This document shows positions 9,006 to 17,998 of a stretch of DNA of 64,000 nucleotides, piece by piece. Every line of letters starts with the position of its first letter. Position 1 is the first letter of the stretch. The notes below the pieces were generated by a model. That model had not been told where the DNA came from, did not search any database, and saw only the letters and a list, made by a program, of their open reading frames with translations. The DNA is from CAUZIB01 sp963663925 (GTDB taxonomy: Bacteria; Acidobacteriota; Vicinamibacteria; Vicinamibacterales; UBA8438): assembly GCA_965237405.1 (NCBI GenBank), contig OZ250139.1, positions 744,001-808,000 of the forward strand, written 5' to 3'. Made by a program: the position numbers and the translations under genes.

Positions 9006-10052
9006 GTGGCAAGAGCAACAACTCCACAATCGCCGAAACGCGTGAACCGCCTCGGTCTCAAGCCGACCGATTACCGGGGATCGAAGACGACACTGTGCGC
9101 GGGATGCGGACACAACGCGATCTCGGAACGGATCATCGAAGCGTGTTACGAGATGGGTGTAAATCCCGACCGCGTGATCAAGCTGTCTGGTATCGGTTGC
9201 TCTAGCAAGAGTCCGGCCTACTTCCTCGGGTCGGCGCACGGCTTCAACGCGGTCCATGGGCGGATGCCGTCGATTGGGACCGGTTCGCTGCTGGCCAATA
9301 GGGAGTTAGTGGCCGTCGGGATCAGCGGAGACGGCGACACTGGAGCGATCGGTATCGGTCAGTTCGTACATCTGATGCGGCGCAATGTGCCGCTCGTGTA
9401 CATCATCGAAGACAACGGCTGCTACGGTCTTACGAAGGGACAGTTTTCACCGACGGCCGATCTCGGCTCGAAGCTGAAGACTGGAGTGGTCAATGATTTG
9501 CCGCCCATCGATACCTGCGCGCTGGCGATCGAGTTGGGCGCGACGTTTGTGGCCCGGTCGTTCTCCGGCGACAAGAAGCAACTGTTGGCTGTGCTGAAGG
9601 CAGCGTTAAGCCATCGCGGAACGGCGATGCTTGACGTGTTGTCTCCCTGCGTGACGTTTAACGATCACGAGGGTTCAACGAAGAGCTATGCCTACGCTAA
9701 GGATCATGATGACCCGTTGGAGGACATCAGTTTCGTGCCGTTCTTCGAAGACATCACGATTGACCACAAGCCTGGCACGACGCAGGAAATTGAGCTCCAC
9801 GACGGTTCGAAGCTCTATCTCAAGAAGCTCGACGAGGACTATGACGCGTTAGATAAGATGCAGGCGCTCCGGGTGCTCGAAGAAACGAAGACGCGAGGCG
9901 AATTCGCGACCGGGATCATCTACGTTGATCTCGGCCGGGACGATTTCGTGACGCTGCTCAATCTCGTCGATGAGCCGCTGGCCACCTTGTTAGAGGACCG
10001 GGTTCGTCCTCCGAAGGCGGTGTTTGACGAAATTATGGGGGCGCTTGGGTAG
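9006..10052 (+). CDS. korB: 2-oxoglutarate:ferredoxin oxidoreductase, beta subunit
   Basis: The beta subunit binds thiamine diphosphate and one [4Fe-4S] cluster. The 348-residue product shows CAGCGHNAI and SGIGCSS for three cluster cysteines, with the fourth in LSPCVTF. It also has the GDGDTGAIGIGQFVHLMRRN thiamine diphosphate motif and EDNGCYGLTKGQFSPT. It lacks an extra ferredoxin domain, so the complex is the simple alpha-beta form. GTG 9006 is preceded by AGAGG at a suitable distance and follows korA by 27 bases. No ferredoxin gene is visible in the window, so the electron acceptor is encoded elsewhere. Confidence 0.94.
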   Translation: MARATTPQSPKRVNRLGLKPTDYRGSKTTLCAGCGHNAISERIIEACYEMGVNPDRVIKLSGIGCSSKSPAYFLGSAHGFNAVHGRMPSIGTGSLLANRELVAVGISGDGDTGAIGIGQFVHLMRRNVPLVYIIEDNGCYGLTKGQFSPTADLGSKLKTGVVNDLPPIDTCALAIELGATFVARSFSGDKKQLLAVLKAALSHRGTAMLDVLSPCVTFNDHEGSTKSYAYAKDHDDPLEDISFVPFFEDITIDHKPGTTQEIELHDGSKLYLKKLDEDYDALDKMQALRVLEETKTRGEFATGIIYVDLGRDDFVTLLNLVDEPLATLLEDRVRPPKAVFDEIMGALG

Positions 10053-10088
10053 TTGACGCGTGAATGCGTTCGCTCAACGTAGCCCAAC

Positions 10089-10505
10089 ATGCAGCGAACA
10101 CTTGCCATCATTAAACCTGATGCCTTTGACCGACAGGTCGTTGGCGCCATCGTGCAAAGAATTGAGGACGCGCAGTTTCGTATTTGCGCCATGCGGCTCG
10201 TGAACTTAACCAAAGCAAAGGCAGAGGGCTTTTATGCTGTCCACAAGGAGAAGCCGTTCTTCGATAGCCTGACCGACTTCATATCGTCGGGGCCGGTGGT
10301 CGTTATGGTACTTGAGGCACCGGATGCGATTGCGAAGTGGCGCCGTTTGATGGGTGCAACCGACCCTGCGCAGGCTGAGCGTGAAACGCTTCGCCGAGAC
10401 TACGGCTCGTCGATCGAGCGGAACGCGACGCATGGATCCGACGCGCCTGAAACCGCTGCCTTCGAGATCGACTACTTCTTTCAAGGGGTCGAGTTCACGG
10501 GGTAG
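10089..10505 (+). CDS. ndk: Nucleoside diphosphate kinase
   Basis: Ndk transfers the gamma phosphate from ATP to other nucleoside diphosphates through a phosphohistidine. The 138-residue protein opens with QRTLAIIKPDAFDR and contains KPFFDSLTDFISSGPVVVMVL, GATDPAQAERETLRRDYG and the active-site NATHGSDAPETA near residue 117. It is of normal length. It lies 36 bases after korB in the same direction. The placement suits a role next to succinyl-CoA ligase, whose GTP or ATP product Ndk can interconvert. Confidence 0.96.
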   Translation: MQRTLAIIKPDAFDRQVVGAIVQRIEDAQFRICAMRLVNLTKAKAEGFYAVHKEKPFFDSLTDFISSGPVVVMVLEAPDAIAKWRRLMGATDPAQAERETLRRDYGSSIERNATHGSDAPETAAFEIDYFFQGVEFTG

Positions 10506-10533
10506 GGCACGAGACTACCGCGCGGGCGGTCAG

Positions 10534-10728
10534 ATGGGGAAGGTACTGGTCGTTTTAGGACTGCTGGTGGTAGCTGTCGGTGCGTTGATCATGCTGGGGT
10601 TTCCCGTGGGACGTCTCCCGGGCGATATCGTCTATCGTCGCGGTAACATAACGTTCTACGTGCCGGTCATGACATCCTTGATCGCCAGCGTGGTTCTGAC
10701 GTTAATCCTGACGTTCTTTCGACGTTGA
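10534..10728 (+). CDS. Small inner-membrane protein, DUF2905
   Basis: This 64-residue protein has two hydrophobic segments, at residues about 3-20 and 41-61, separated by GRLPGDIVYRRGNITFYVP. That loop is the signature of the DUF2905 family, whose function is unknown. It starts at ATG 10534, 28 bases after ndk, and dcd follows in the same direction. It is likely to be co-transcribed with these nucleotide-metabolism genes, but nothing in the sequence says what it does. Confidence 0.85.
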   Translation: MGKVLVVLGLLVVAVGALIMLGFPVGRLPGDIVYRRGNITFYVPVMTSLIASVVLTLILTFFRR

Positions 10729-10786
10729 GCCTAGTTGCGCGTACCTGCTACACGTCGCGAACTTGGAGGGAGGACACTCAGAAGCT

Positions 10787-11344
10787 ATGAGCATCAAGTC
10801 GGACGCCTGGATACGACGGATGGTGACGGAACATCGCATGATCGAACCGTTCGTCGAAGGGCAAGTGAGGGAATCAGTGGTGTCGTATGGGGTTTCCTCG
10901 TATGGCTACGACATCAGGGTGGCCGACGAGTTTAAAGTGTTCACTAACATTAATACAACGGTCATTGACCCGAAGGCCTTCGATCCACGCTCGTTCATTG
11001 ACCTAAAGACGTCGGTCTGCATTGTGCCACCGAACTCGTTCGCTTTAGCTCGAACGGTGGAGTATTTTCGGATTCCGCGCGACGTCTTGACCATCTGCGT
11101 TGGCAAGTCAACCTACGCTCGGTGTGGGATTATTGTCAACGTCACGCCGTTCGAACCCGAATGGGAAGGGACTGCGACGCTCGAGATCTCTAATACGACG
11201 CCGCTTCCCGCAAAGATCTATGCCAACGAAGGAATCGCACAGGTACTGTTCTTCCAGAGCGATGAGTCTTGCGAAACTTCGTACGCGGACAAGAAAGGGA
11301 AGTATCAGGCGCAGACCGTTGTGACTTTGCCGAAGATCGGGTGA
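10787..11344 (+). CDS. dcd: dCTP deaminase
   Basis: Dcd deaminates dCTP to dUTP, supplying the precursor for dTMP synthesis. The 185-residue protein shows SYGVSSYGYDIRVADEF, the triphosphate-binding CVGKSTYARCGI, the catalytic glutamate segment NVTPFEPEWEG and the C-terminal IAQVLFF. ATG 10787 is chosen because family members begin close to MSIKSD and a GGAGGGAGG purine run lies upstream at about 10765-10773. An in-frame TTG at 10763 would precede that site and is less likely. It could be the monofunctional deaminase or the bifunctional dCTP deaminase/dUTPase variant; the sequence does not let me separate these confidently. Confidence 0.93.
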   Translation: MSIKSDAWIRRMVTEHRMIEPFVEGQVRESVVSYGVSSYGYDIRVADEFKVFTNINTTVIDPKAFDPRSFIDLKTSVCIVPPNSFALARTVEYFRIPRDVLTICVGKSTYARCGIIVNVTPFEPEWEGTATLEISNTTPLPAKIYANEGIAQVLFFQSDESCETSYADKKGKYQAQTVVTLPKIG

Positions 11345-11553
11345 TCGGTGTGAGACTCGTTTAAGCGGCGTTCATAATTAACGTTCACGTTGGGATGATT
11401 TATTGACATAGAAAGGGTAAGCCTTGACCGGGGGATAAGACCGTAGTAACCTTCGGCGGTTTAGCTGTCGAAGGATGCACCACGATCTACGCTTGCACGA
11501 TCTGCAAGTTCCGTTCAGGTCTTTCGTAACGACAAGTTGCTCCAGAATCAACG

Positions 11554-12456
11554 ATGTCAAAGCTTGTCGAGCGCGAACCCGCGCGCAGTAGACGTTCCTT
11601 TGCTACTGCTCCTGCCCTAGCCGTTCAGTTCTTCCTGATTCCGCTGATGGTCGTTGGCATGGTTGCCCTTGTCTATGGCGGTTTTCGGATGCTTCTAGTT
11701 CAGGAGGGAACACCGGAGGAGTTCCTGCGGGACGTGCAGATGGGCGGTCGCGATCGACGCTGGCCTGCGGCGTACGAACTCTCTCGGCTCATGAGCGATC
11801 CCGAGGTCGAGTCGAAGCATCCTGGCCTGGGCGCGGCCATTGTGCAGGCCTTTGAGGATTCAGCGGGCGACGACCCGCGCGTTCGCCGCTACCTTGCACT
11901 GGCGGTCGGGCGGCTCGCCACTCCGCCTAGTCGCGCGGTGGCCGTGCTCGTTGAAGGACTGCGGGACGACGATACCGAAACCCAGATCAGTGTTATGTGG
12001 GCTCTTGCAGCACTCGGTAACGCCTCGATCATCAGTGAGATTGACTTGATGTACGCCTCGTCCGATGCTGGAGTTCGCAAGATGGCGGTGTACGCGCTTG
12101 GTGCGTTGCCCGGTGACCGCGCGCTCCCAACACTTACACGAGCGCTTGGCGACGCGGTCGCCGATGTCCAATGGAATGCGGCTGTTTCCCTGGCGAGGCA
12201 CGGGAACCCCGATGGGGAAGTCGTTCTTGCCCGAATGTTGAACCGTGAGTACGTTGAGCGGAACGTGACACGGACAACGGCACTCGATGCTGTGATCGAC
12301 CCGGTGTCAGAAGTAATGGTGAGCGGACTGCAGGCGGTCGAAGTTTTAGGATCCGCACGGTTGAGAGACGAGGTCGTTCGCTTGAGCCTCGACGACGAAA
12401 GTCTGCGCGTGAGAGATATGGCGATGCGAACGCTTCAGGCGATCGGGCCGTCGTAG
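11554..12456 (+). CDS. Membrane-anchored HEAT-repeat protein of the bc operon
   Basis: The 300-residue product has a basic N-terminus, one transmembrane segment at about residues 22-47, and then a helical solenoid of HEAT-like repeats. Visible repeats include RYLALAVGRLATPPSRAVAV, QISVMWALAALGN, RKMAVYALGALPGDRALPTL, VQWNAAVSLARHGNPDGEVV and RDMAMRTLQAIGPS. HEAT repeats normally mediate protein-protein contacts. It is 61 bases upstream of the Rieske gene in the same direction, so a role in assembling or docking the cytochrome bc complex is a reasonable inference. No catalytic motif or heme-binding motif is present. A 209-base gap separates it from dcd and probably contains the operon promoter, though I could not identify a convincing one. 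Confidence 0.8.
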   Translation: MSKLVEREPARSRRSFATAPALAVQFFLIPLMVVGMVALVYGGFRMLLVQEGTPEEFLRDVQMGGRDRRWPAAYELSRLMSDPEVESKHPGLGAAIVQAFEDSAGDDPRVRRYLALAVGRLATPPSRAVAVLVEGLRDDDTETQISVMWALAALGNASIISEIDLMYASSDAGVRKMAVYALGALPGDRALPTLTRALGDAVADVQWNAAVSLARHGNPDGEVVLARMLNREYVERNVTRTTALDAVIDPVSEVMVSGLQAVEVLGSARLRDEVVRLSLDDESLRVRDMAMRTLQAIGPS

Positions 12457-12517
12457 GTCACGACGGATGTCTGGCCAGTGAGCGTGACTGAGACGACAAT
12501 AGAGGACGACAAATAAC

Positions 12518-13201
12518 ATGGCTGACGAACAGAAGAATCCACCTTCTGTCCCTGGTGGCGACGCATCAAAAAAGTCGGCCGCAAGACCGAAACCGACTCC
12601 GCCGCCACCCTTAAATCCTTCGTTGGCCGGGAAGACAACCAGCGCTGCGGCGGTCAAGAAACCGGTGGCGAAACTCACAGCAAAGGCGATGGACGACACG
12701 TCGCCGCTGATGTCGAGGCGAGGGTGGATGGGTTTGGCGTGGGGCTCGTTTACGGCCGCAACGGCGGGGTGCCTCGCGGCGACCGGACGGTTCATGATGC
12801 CCAACGTGCTCAACGAGCCACCGCAGCAGTTCACGATTGGGTTCCCGACTGACTACGGAGCGGGCGTGGATGAACGCTGGAAAGATCGCTTTGGCGTGTG
12901 GGTGGTCCGTACCCCATTTGACATAGTGCACGAGGCCCCGGGCTTCTATGCCTTACTCGTGACGTGCACCCACCTCGGCTGCACTCCGAACTACCTGTCG
13001 GCCGAGGCGAAGTTCAAGTGCCCGTGTCACGGGAGCGGGTTTCGAGAGACTGGTGTCAACTTCGAAGGTCCGGCGCCGCGCCCGTTGGAGCGCGCCCGCA
13101 TCGTGCTCGCGGAAGACGGTCAGATCTTGATCGACAAGAGCCGGAAGTACCAGCAAGAGCTCGGGCAGTGGAGTGACCCCGAAGCATTCCTAGCAGTGTG
13201 A
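12518..13201 (+). CDS. Rieske [2Fe-2S] protein of a cytochrome bc complex
   Basis: This is the high-potential iron-sulfur subunit that takes electrons from quinol. The 227-residue protein has a proline- and alanine-rich cytoplasmic N-terminus (about 1-60). A twin-arginine motif (SRRGWMGL) leads into a hydrophobic segment at about 70-92, as expected for a Tat-inserted anchor. The cluster domain contains CTHLGC near residue 150 and CPCHGSGF near 168, giving two Cys and two His ligands, followed by GPAPRPLERARI. It is followed directly by the cytochrome b gene. The long Pro-rich N-terminus is longer than in typical Rieske proteins. Confidence 0.95.
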   Translation: MADEQKNPPSVPGGDASKKSAARPKPTPPPPLNPSLAGKTTSAAAVKKPVAKLTAKAMDDTSPLMSRRGWMGLAWGSFTAATAGCLAATGRFMMPNVLNEPPQQFTIGFPTDYGAGVDERWKDRFGVWVVRTPFDIVHEAPGFYALLVTCTHLGCTPNYLSAEAKFKCPCHGSGFRETGVNFEGPAPRPLERARIVLAEDGQILIDKSRKYQQELGQWSDPEAFLAV

Positions 13202-13210
13202 GTGACGTTT

Positions 13211-14026
13211 ATGGCCAATACGAAGATCATTCAACCCGAAGAAGGCGCGCTGGTGCGAGCGTGGAACTGGCTGACCGAGACGCAGGTCTGGACGTCAATC
13301 TTTCGGCACGCAGCGCCGCTCAACGATCGGAACCGCGTGCTCGTCATGCTCTCCAACGTCTTCCTACACCTGCACCCGGTGAGATTGAAGAAGCACGGTG
13401 TGCGCCTCCGTTACACGTGGTGCATGGGGGGGCTGAGCTTCTTCCTCTTTCTGAACCTCACGTTCACCGGGCTACTCTTGATGTTCTACTATCGCCCGAC
13501 GCTCGAATACGCGTATTCGGACATCGTCGGGCTCCGGGAGCATGTGCCGCTGGGCATCATGCGTGAGATGCATCGCTGGGGTGCGCACGCTATGGTCATC
13601 ACCGTGTGGCTCCACATGTTTCGTGTTTTTATGACTGGATCGTACAAGCCACCCCGGGAGTTTAACTGGAACGTTGGGGTCATCATGCTTGTGCTGACGC
13701 TGTTGTTGTCGTTTACCGGCTACCTGCTGCCGTGGGACCAGCTGGCCATCTGGGCGATTACGGTCGGGTCGAATATGGCACGCGCAACGCCATTTCTTGG
13801 GTATGAAGGCCCCGGCGCTCAGCTGTTGGCGATCGGCGGCGTCCAACTCGTTCACGCCGCGGACGACGTGCGGTTTGCGTTGCTGGGCGGCACGTTTGTC
13901 GGCGAAGGCGCGTTGCTACGCTTCTACGTGTTGCATTGTGTCGCGCTGCCACTGGTTATCGGTTTCCTGATGGCGATTCATTTTTGGCGAGTCCGCAAGG
14001 ACGGCGGGATTTCTGGGCCACTGTAA
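13211..14026 (+). CDS. Cytochrome b, N-terminal (b6-like) subunit
   Basis: This is the di-heme quinol-oxidising subunit in split form. The product (271 residues from ATG 13211) has four hydrophobic segments. The paired heme histidines are in HRWGAHAMVITVWLHMFRVF and in FYVLHCVALP with MAIHFWRVRK. GSYKPPREFNWNVGV and LLPWDQLAIWAITVG are the conserved quinol-site stretches. The Rieske stop codon ends at 13201. An in-frame GTG at 13202 touches it, so translational coupling is likely whichever start is used. The C-terminal half of cytochrome b is encoded by the next gene, as in b6f-type complexes. Confidence 0.94.
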   Translation: MANTKIIQPEEGALVRAWNWLTETQVWTSIFRHAAPLNDRNRVLVMLSNVFLHLHPVRLKKHGVRLRYTWCMGGLSFFLFLNLTFTGLLLMFYYRPTLEYAYSDIVGLREHVPLGIMREMHRWGAHAMVITVWLHMFRVFMTGSYKPPREFNWNVGVIMLVLTLLLSFTGYLLPWDQLAIWAITVGSNMARATPFLGYEGPGAQLLAIGGVQLVHAADDVRFALLGGTFVGEGALLRFYVLHCVALPLVIGFLMAIHFWRVRKDGGISGPL

Positions 14027-14060
14027 GCCGACTGACCTGAACGTTGCACTGAAGTGACAT

Positions 14061-15137
14061 ATGGACGCGATTAAAGGATTCATCAATCTGTTCGCCGACC
14101 CCCGGCTGTTCTTCATGCTGTCAGTCGTCGCCTTAATTCTCATCGTCTGGAAGCGCAATGTTTTTTCAAAGAACTCCGTCGGGTACGGCCTGATGGCCTT
14201 TCTGGCAGTCTTCTTTGGGTTTGGCCTGACGGACGAGAACTTCGTATTGATCATCGCGAAACCGGACAACGTGCCGATCGTGGCGTTGATCTTTCTCGTG
14301 GTTTTCTTCACGTGGTACTCGATGCGCGAAGCGGTGATCAACGACCGCCGGATCGCAGCTGGCGACGACCCGATTGAAAAGGTGGAGTCGGATCGTGTGT
14401 GGGTTTGGCCCGACCTCGTCTACACCGAGCTGATTGCGCTCATCATCTGTACGGCGGTTATCGTCGTGTGGTCGATCCTGCTGGAGGCGCCAATTGAGCA
14501 GCCGGCAAATCCTGCCAATACACCCAATCCGTCGAAGGCGCCCTGGTATTTCTTGGGGTTGCAGGAGATGCTGGTCTACTTTGATCCCTGGCTGGCCGGC
14601 GTCGTGCTGCCCAGCTTGATCGTCGTGGGTTTAATGGCGATTCCATATATTGATACCAATCCCAAGGGCAACGGCTATTACACGTTCAACGAGCGAAAGG
14701 CCGAGATCACGATTTTCCTGTTCGGATTCGTCATTCTCTGGTCGTCGCTGATCGTCCTCGGAACGTTTCTCCGGGGTCCGAACTGGAACTTCTTCGGCCC
14801 ATTTGAGTACTGGGACATCCACAAGGTCGAGGCGCTGACCAACGTGCAGCTATCGGAGTACATCTGGGTGCGTGGTTTTGGGCGGTCGCTGCCTGAGAAT
14901 TGGGTCATCCGCGAGATCTTCGGACTGATCATCATTCTGACGTATATAACGGTGGTGCCGGTCGTGCTGGCTAAGACCGTGTGCAAGAATTACTACGAGA
15001 AGCTCGGGGCGTCCCGTTTCTACGTGGCCATATTTCTGTTCCTCATGATGCTCTCGCTGCCGGTCAAGATGCTGACTCGGTGGCTGTTCAACCTGAAGTA
15101 CGTCGTCTATATCCCTGAGTTCTTCTTCAATATCTAG
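14061..15137 (+). CDS. Cytochrome b, C-terminal (subunit IV-like) subunit with extra membrane helices
   Basis: The 358-residue protein contains the subunit IV signature in the middle. NPANTPNPSKAPWYFLGLQE is followed by a helix with YFDPWLAGVVLPSLIVVGL and then PYIDTNPKGNGYYTF. It is more than twice the length of a plastid-type PetD. It has additional hydrophobic segments before this core (about residues 12-30, 42-60, 72-90 and 120-140) and after it (about 215-238, 285-310 and 320-340). No CXXCH motif is present. It sits 34 bases after the cytochrome b gene and only 5 bases before the octaheme cytochrome gene, so it is probably the membrane partner of both. Confidence 0.9.
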   Translation: MDAIKGFINLFADPRLFFMLSVVALILIVWKRNVFSKNSVGYGLMAFLAVFFGFGLTDENFVLIIAKPDNVPIVALIFLVVFFTWYSMREAVINDRRIAAGDDPIEKVESDRVWVWPDLVYTELIALIICTAVIVVWSILLEAPIEQPANPANTPNPSKAPWYFLGLQEMLVYFDPWLAGVVLPSLIVVGLMAIPYIDTNPKGNGYYTFNERKAEITIFLFGFVILWSSLIVLGTFLRGPNWNFFGPFEYWDIHKVEALTNVQLSEYIWVRGFGRSLPENWVIREIFGLIIILTYITVVPVVLAKTVCKNYYEKLGASRFYVAIFLFLMMLSLPVKMLTRWLFNLKYVVYIPEFFFNI

Positions 15138-15142
15138 AGCGT

Positions 15143-17965
15143 ATGGTTGACAAGAAATCTGTTGGACACGCTTACAACATCGACTCTCTAAACGTCATCT
15201 TTGCGGCGTCCACCTTGTTTCTATTCTTCAGCAATCTGTGGATGGTGTGGGACGACTACGACCGCGAATGGAAGGGCTATCAGCGCCAGTTCGTTTTACT
15301 GGAGACGGAGGTCACGCAGGCCGGGCTAGCGACGGCGCAGGGGGAGATCAACCAAGCCGAGCTGGTGCGCTTGCAGACTGAGCGAGCTGCTGCGGAGCAG
15401 TCCGTGGCCAGCAACCAGACGCAGATCGACGAGCTCCAGGGACAGCTGGATACGGTTGAAGCCGAGCTCTACCGGGTCAGTCAAGCGTGGCAGTTCACCA
15501 AAGCCGAATACGACGTCGCCAGGTACGGCTTCGAGGAGCTGCGGAATCACGACCCGGAGCATGCTGAAGAAGAGCGGCCCGCGATCGATGCGATGTATCA
15601 GGAGTGGATCGACCTGGGCTTGCAGGTCGACGCTCTGAACACCCAGCGCGACGGCATTCGTGCCCAGATCAGCGAGTTCACGAGCCAGGTGAGAGAGTTC
15701 GACGAGGAAATCCGAGACCTCACGACCGAAACGACCCGCCTCGAGACCCGTTTGGTGGAACTGGCGCCGAGTATCGTCACTGACGTTTTAAACGCGCCAC
15801 TGCTGGACTTCATGGCGCCATCGATCACTGTCCAGCAGGTGATCACTCCAGATATCGTCGACGACGTCAACTTCAAGCGGGTCCCCAAGATGGACCGCTG
15901 CACGACCTGCCACCTGGCGATCGATCGGGACGGGTACGAAGACTATCCGCAGCCCTTCACGACCCATCCCAACCTCGCGGCCTATGTCGGAAGCGCATCG
16001 CCGCATCCGGTTAGTCAGTTCGGCTGCACTGTGTGCCACGAGGGGATGGGGCAGTCGATCACGTTCGAAAACGCTTCACACACGCCGCGAAACACGGAGC
16101 AGACGCTCCAGTGGGAAGAAGACCACCACTGGGAGCCGCCACATTTGTGGGATTACCCGATGCTTCCCGCGGACATGACCGAGGCGTCGTGCGCGAAGTG
16201 TCATCAGGAGACCGTCTTCGTGCCCGATGGACCGGACATCAGTCTGGCCTACGGAATTTACGAGCGTGCCGGATGCTATGCATGTCATACCACAAAAGGG
16301 TTCCAAGGCCAGCGTAAGCCCGGGCCAAACCTAACCAAGATTTCGGCAAAGCTTGACGAGGAATGGGTGGCGAACTGGATCCGCGATCCGCGTGCCGTGA
16401 AACAGAGCACGTGGATGCCACGGTTCTGGTATAACTCCAACAGTAGTGCCCCCGAGGACACGAGGAGAAACGAAGCCGAGATCGATGCCGTTGTGGCTTA
16501 CCTATTCGCGAACTCAGACGACCACGAGTACGCCGTCACGTCACCGCCCAGCGGCGATGCGGTCCAGGGACGGGAGGTCGTCGAATCTGTCGGGTGCCTA
16601 GCGTGCCACATCAACGACGACATGGACCGTCTGTTCGCTGGACCAAGACGTACCTTTGGTCAACCGCTCCAGAACATTGGCAACAAGACGACCTACGAAT
16701 GGCTCTTTGATTGGGTCCGGGACCCCAGGCACTTCAGTCCAGAGACCTACATGCCCGACATGCGGCTCACCGACCAGCAGGTGGCCGATGTCGCAACTTA
16801 TTTAATGAGCTTGACCGGGCCGGCAGGTGAGGGCGCTGGGGCGACCTATAACCCAGCGTACGTGGCGGAGGTCTTGACCGACTATTTGGCGTCGATCGTT
16901 CCGACGGATGAGGCCAGGGCGTTCGTGGCCGCGATGTCGGCCGAAGAGCAGCAGCTCGAGTTGGGGCAGCGGGCCATCGGGCGCTACGGCTGCTACAGCT
17001 GCCACGAAATCGCCGGATTCGAAGACACCCAGCCCATCGGAATCGAGCTATCCGAGGAAGGAAGCAAGCTCGTCCAACGGCTGGACTTTGCCTTCGTCCA
17101 CGATATTCCACACACGAAGGTTGATTGGTTTAAGCAGAAGCTACGGAACCCACGGGAATTCGACCGCAGCCGGGTACTCCAGCCGCTCGAGCGGCTTCGG
17201 ATGCCGTACTTCGGTTTCAATGAGGACGAGGTCCGGTTGCTCTCGACCGCGATCATGAGCTTCCAGACCGAGGTGCAACCCGTGGCCTCCAAAGAACCAG
17301 GATCGGCTCGCAATGATGCCCTGCGGGAGGGCCGGAACTTTGTCCGCCGGCGGAACTGCGTCGGATGCCACGAGATCGAGAACGCGGGTGGCGACTACGT
17401 CAACGTAGTCGGCGACCCGTCGCTAGCGCCGCCGATGTTGACGCCGGAGGGTGCGAAGGTACAGCCCGACTGGCTCTATGCCTTCTTGCGTGCCCCGATC
17501 ACAATTCGACCGTGGCTGGCGGTACGGATGCCGTCCTTCGGAATGGACGATCCGCATTTGAATACTGCCATCGACTACTTCGCGGCGATTTCCGAAACGG
17601 TTGGACCGTTCACGACCCACGACTACCAGACTGAGACCCAGGTACTGCGAACCGGCGAGGAACTATTCGACCTGCTGCGTTGTCAACAATGCCACGTGCT
17701 CGACACCATACCGGACGACCAGCCGACGGATAATCTGGCTCCGGACCTTCGCATGGCGTACGAGCGTTTGCAGCCTGATTGGGTACTGGATTGGCTCAAG
17801 GCACCGCTGGATATTCAACCTGGTACCAGGATGCCGATGTTCTGGGCGGAGTACCCAGGGTCCTTCTACCCACAGCTGGACAACGACGCCGTTCAGCAGA
17901 TCGAGTCCGTTCGAGACTATCTCTATACGTTCCGCGGTGGACCGACACCTTTTGCGGGGAATTAG
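15143..17965 (+). CDS. Octaheme c-type cytochrome of the bc operon
   Basis: The 940-residue protein has one N-terminal membrane anchor (about residues 18-38). A long coiled coil follows (about 50-210, rich in E, Q and L heptads), then a periplasmic heme region. Eight CXXCH motifs start at about residues 253, 295, 350, 378, 485, 617, 739 and 847. The last five each begin a class I cytochrome c-like module with a later W-x-R-x-P stretch and a distal Met (WMPRF, YMPDM, RMPYF, RMPSF, RMPMF). The first three hemes are packed without such modules. It starts 5 bases after the cytochrome b subunit gene. It therefore probably replaces cytochrome c1 and the soluble cytochrome c as electron acceptor of the complex. 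Confidence 0.9.
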   Translation: MVDKKSVGHAYNIDSLNVIFAASTLFLFFSNLWMVWDDYDREWKGYQRQFVLLETEVTQAGLATAQGEINQAELVRLQTERAAAEQSVASNQTQIDELQGQLDTVEAELYRVSQAWQFTKAEYDVARYGFEELRNHDPEHAEEERPAIDAMYQEWIDLGLQVDALNTQRDGIRAQISEFTSQVREFDEEIRDLTTETTRLETRLVELAPSIVTDVLNAPLLDFMAPSITVQQVITPDIVDDVNFKRVPKMDRCTTCHLAIDRDGYEDYPQPFTTHPNLAAYVGSASPHPVSQFGCTVCHEGMGQSITFENASHTPRNTEQTLQWEEDHHWEPPHLWDYPMLPADMTEASCAKCHQETVFVPDGPDISLAYGIYERAGCYACHTTKGFQGQRKPGPNLTKISAKLDEEWVANWIRDPRAVKQSTWMPRFWYNSNSSAPEDTRRNEAEIDAVVAYLFANSDDHEYAVTSPPSGDAVQGREVVESVGCLACHINDDMDRLFAGPRRTFGQPLQNIGNKTTYEWLFDWVRDPRHFSPETYMPDMRLTDQQVADVATYLMSLTGPAGEGAGATYNPAYVAEVLTDYLASIVPTDEARAFVAAMSAEEQQLELGQRAIGRYGCYSCHEIAGFEDTQPIGIELSEEGSKLVQRLDFAFVHDIPHTKVDWFKQKLRNPREFDRSRVLQPLERLRMPYFGFNEDEVRLLSTAIMSFQTEVQPVASKEPGSARNDALREGRNFVRRRNCVGCHEIENAGGDYVNVVGDPSLAPPMLTPEGAKVQPDWLYAFLRAPITIRPWLAVRMPSFGMDDPHLNTAIDYFAAISETVGPFTTHDYQTETQVLRTGEELFDLLRCQQCHVLDTIPDDQPTDNLAPDLRMAYERLQPDWVLDWLKAPLDIQPGTRMPMFWAEYPGSFYPQLDNDAVQQIESVRDYLYTFRGGPTPFAGN

Positions 17966-17978
17966 AGGGGAATTAGAG

Positions 17979-17998
17979 AGGAGGCATTTCGACCTCCT
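17979..17998 (+). terminator. Weak hairpin after the bc operon
   Basis: AGGAGG at 17979-17984 pairs with CCTCCT at 17993-17998 around an 8-base loop, just after the stop of the octaheme cytochrome gene. A T-rich stretch follows but not a clear T-run. The stop codon lies in a short direct duplication, GGGGAATTAGA twice. This may be a weak or bidirectional terminator between the convergent cytochrome and pncA genes. Confidence 0.4.

Noticed and set aside
2705..10052. Reductive TCA cycle for CO2 fixation
   Set aside because: KorAB and class I fumarase are compatible, but no ATP-citrate lyase or equivalent appears in the window, so an oxidative or mixed cycle is the safer reading.
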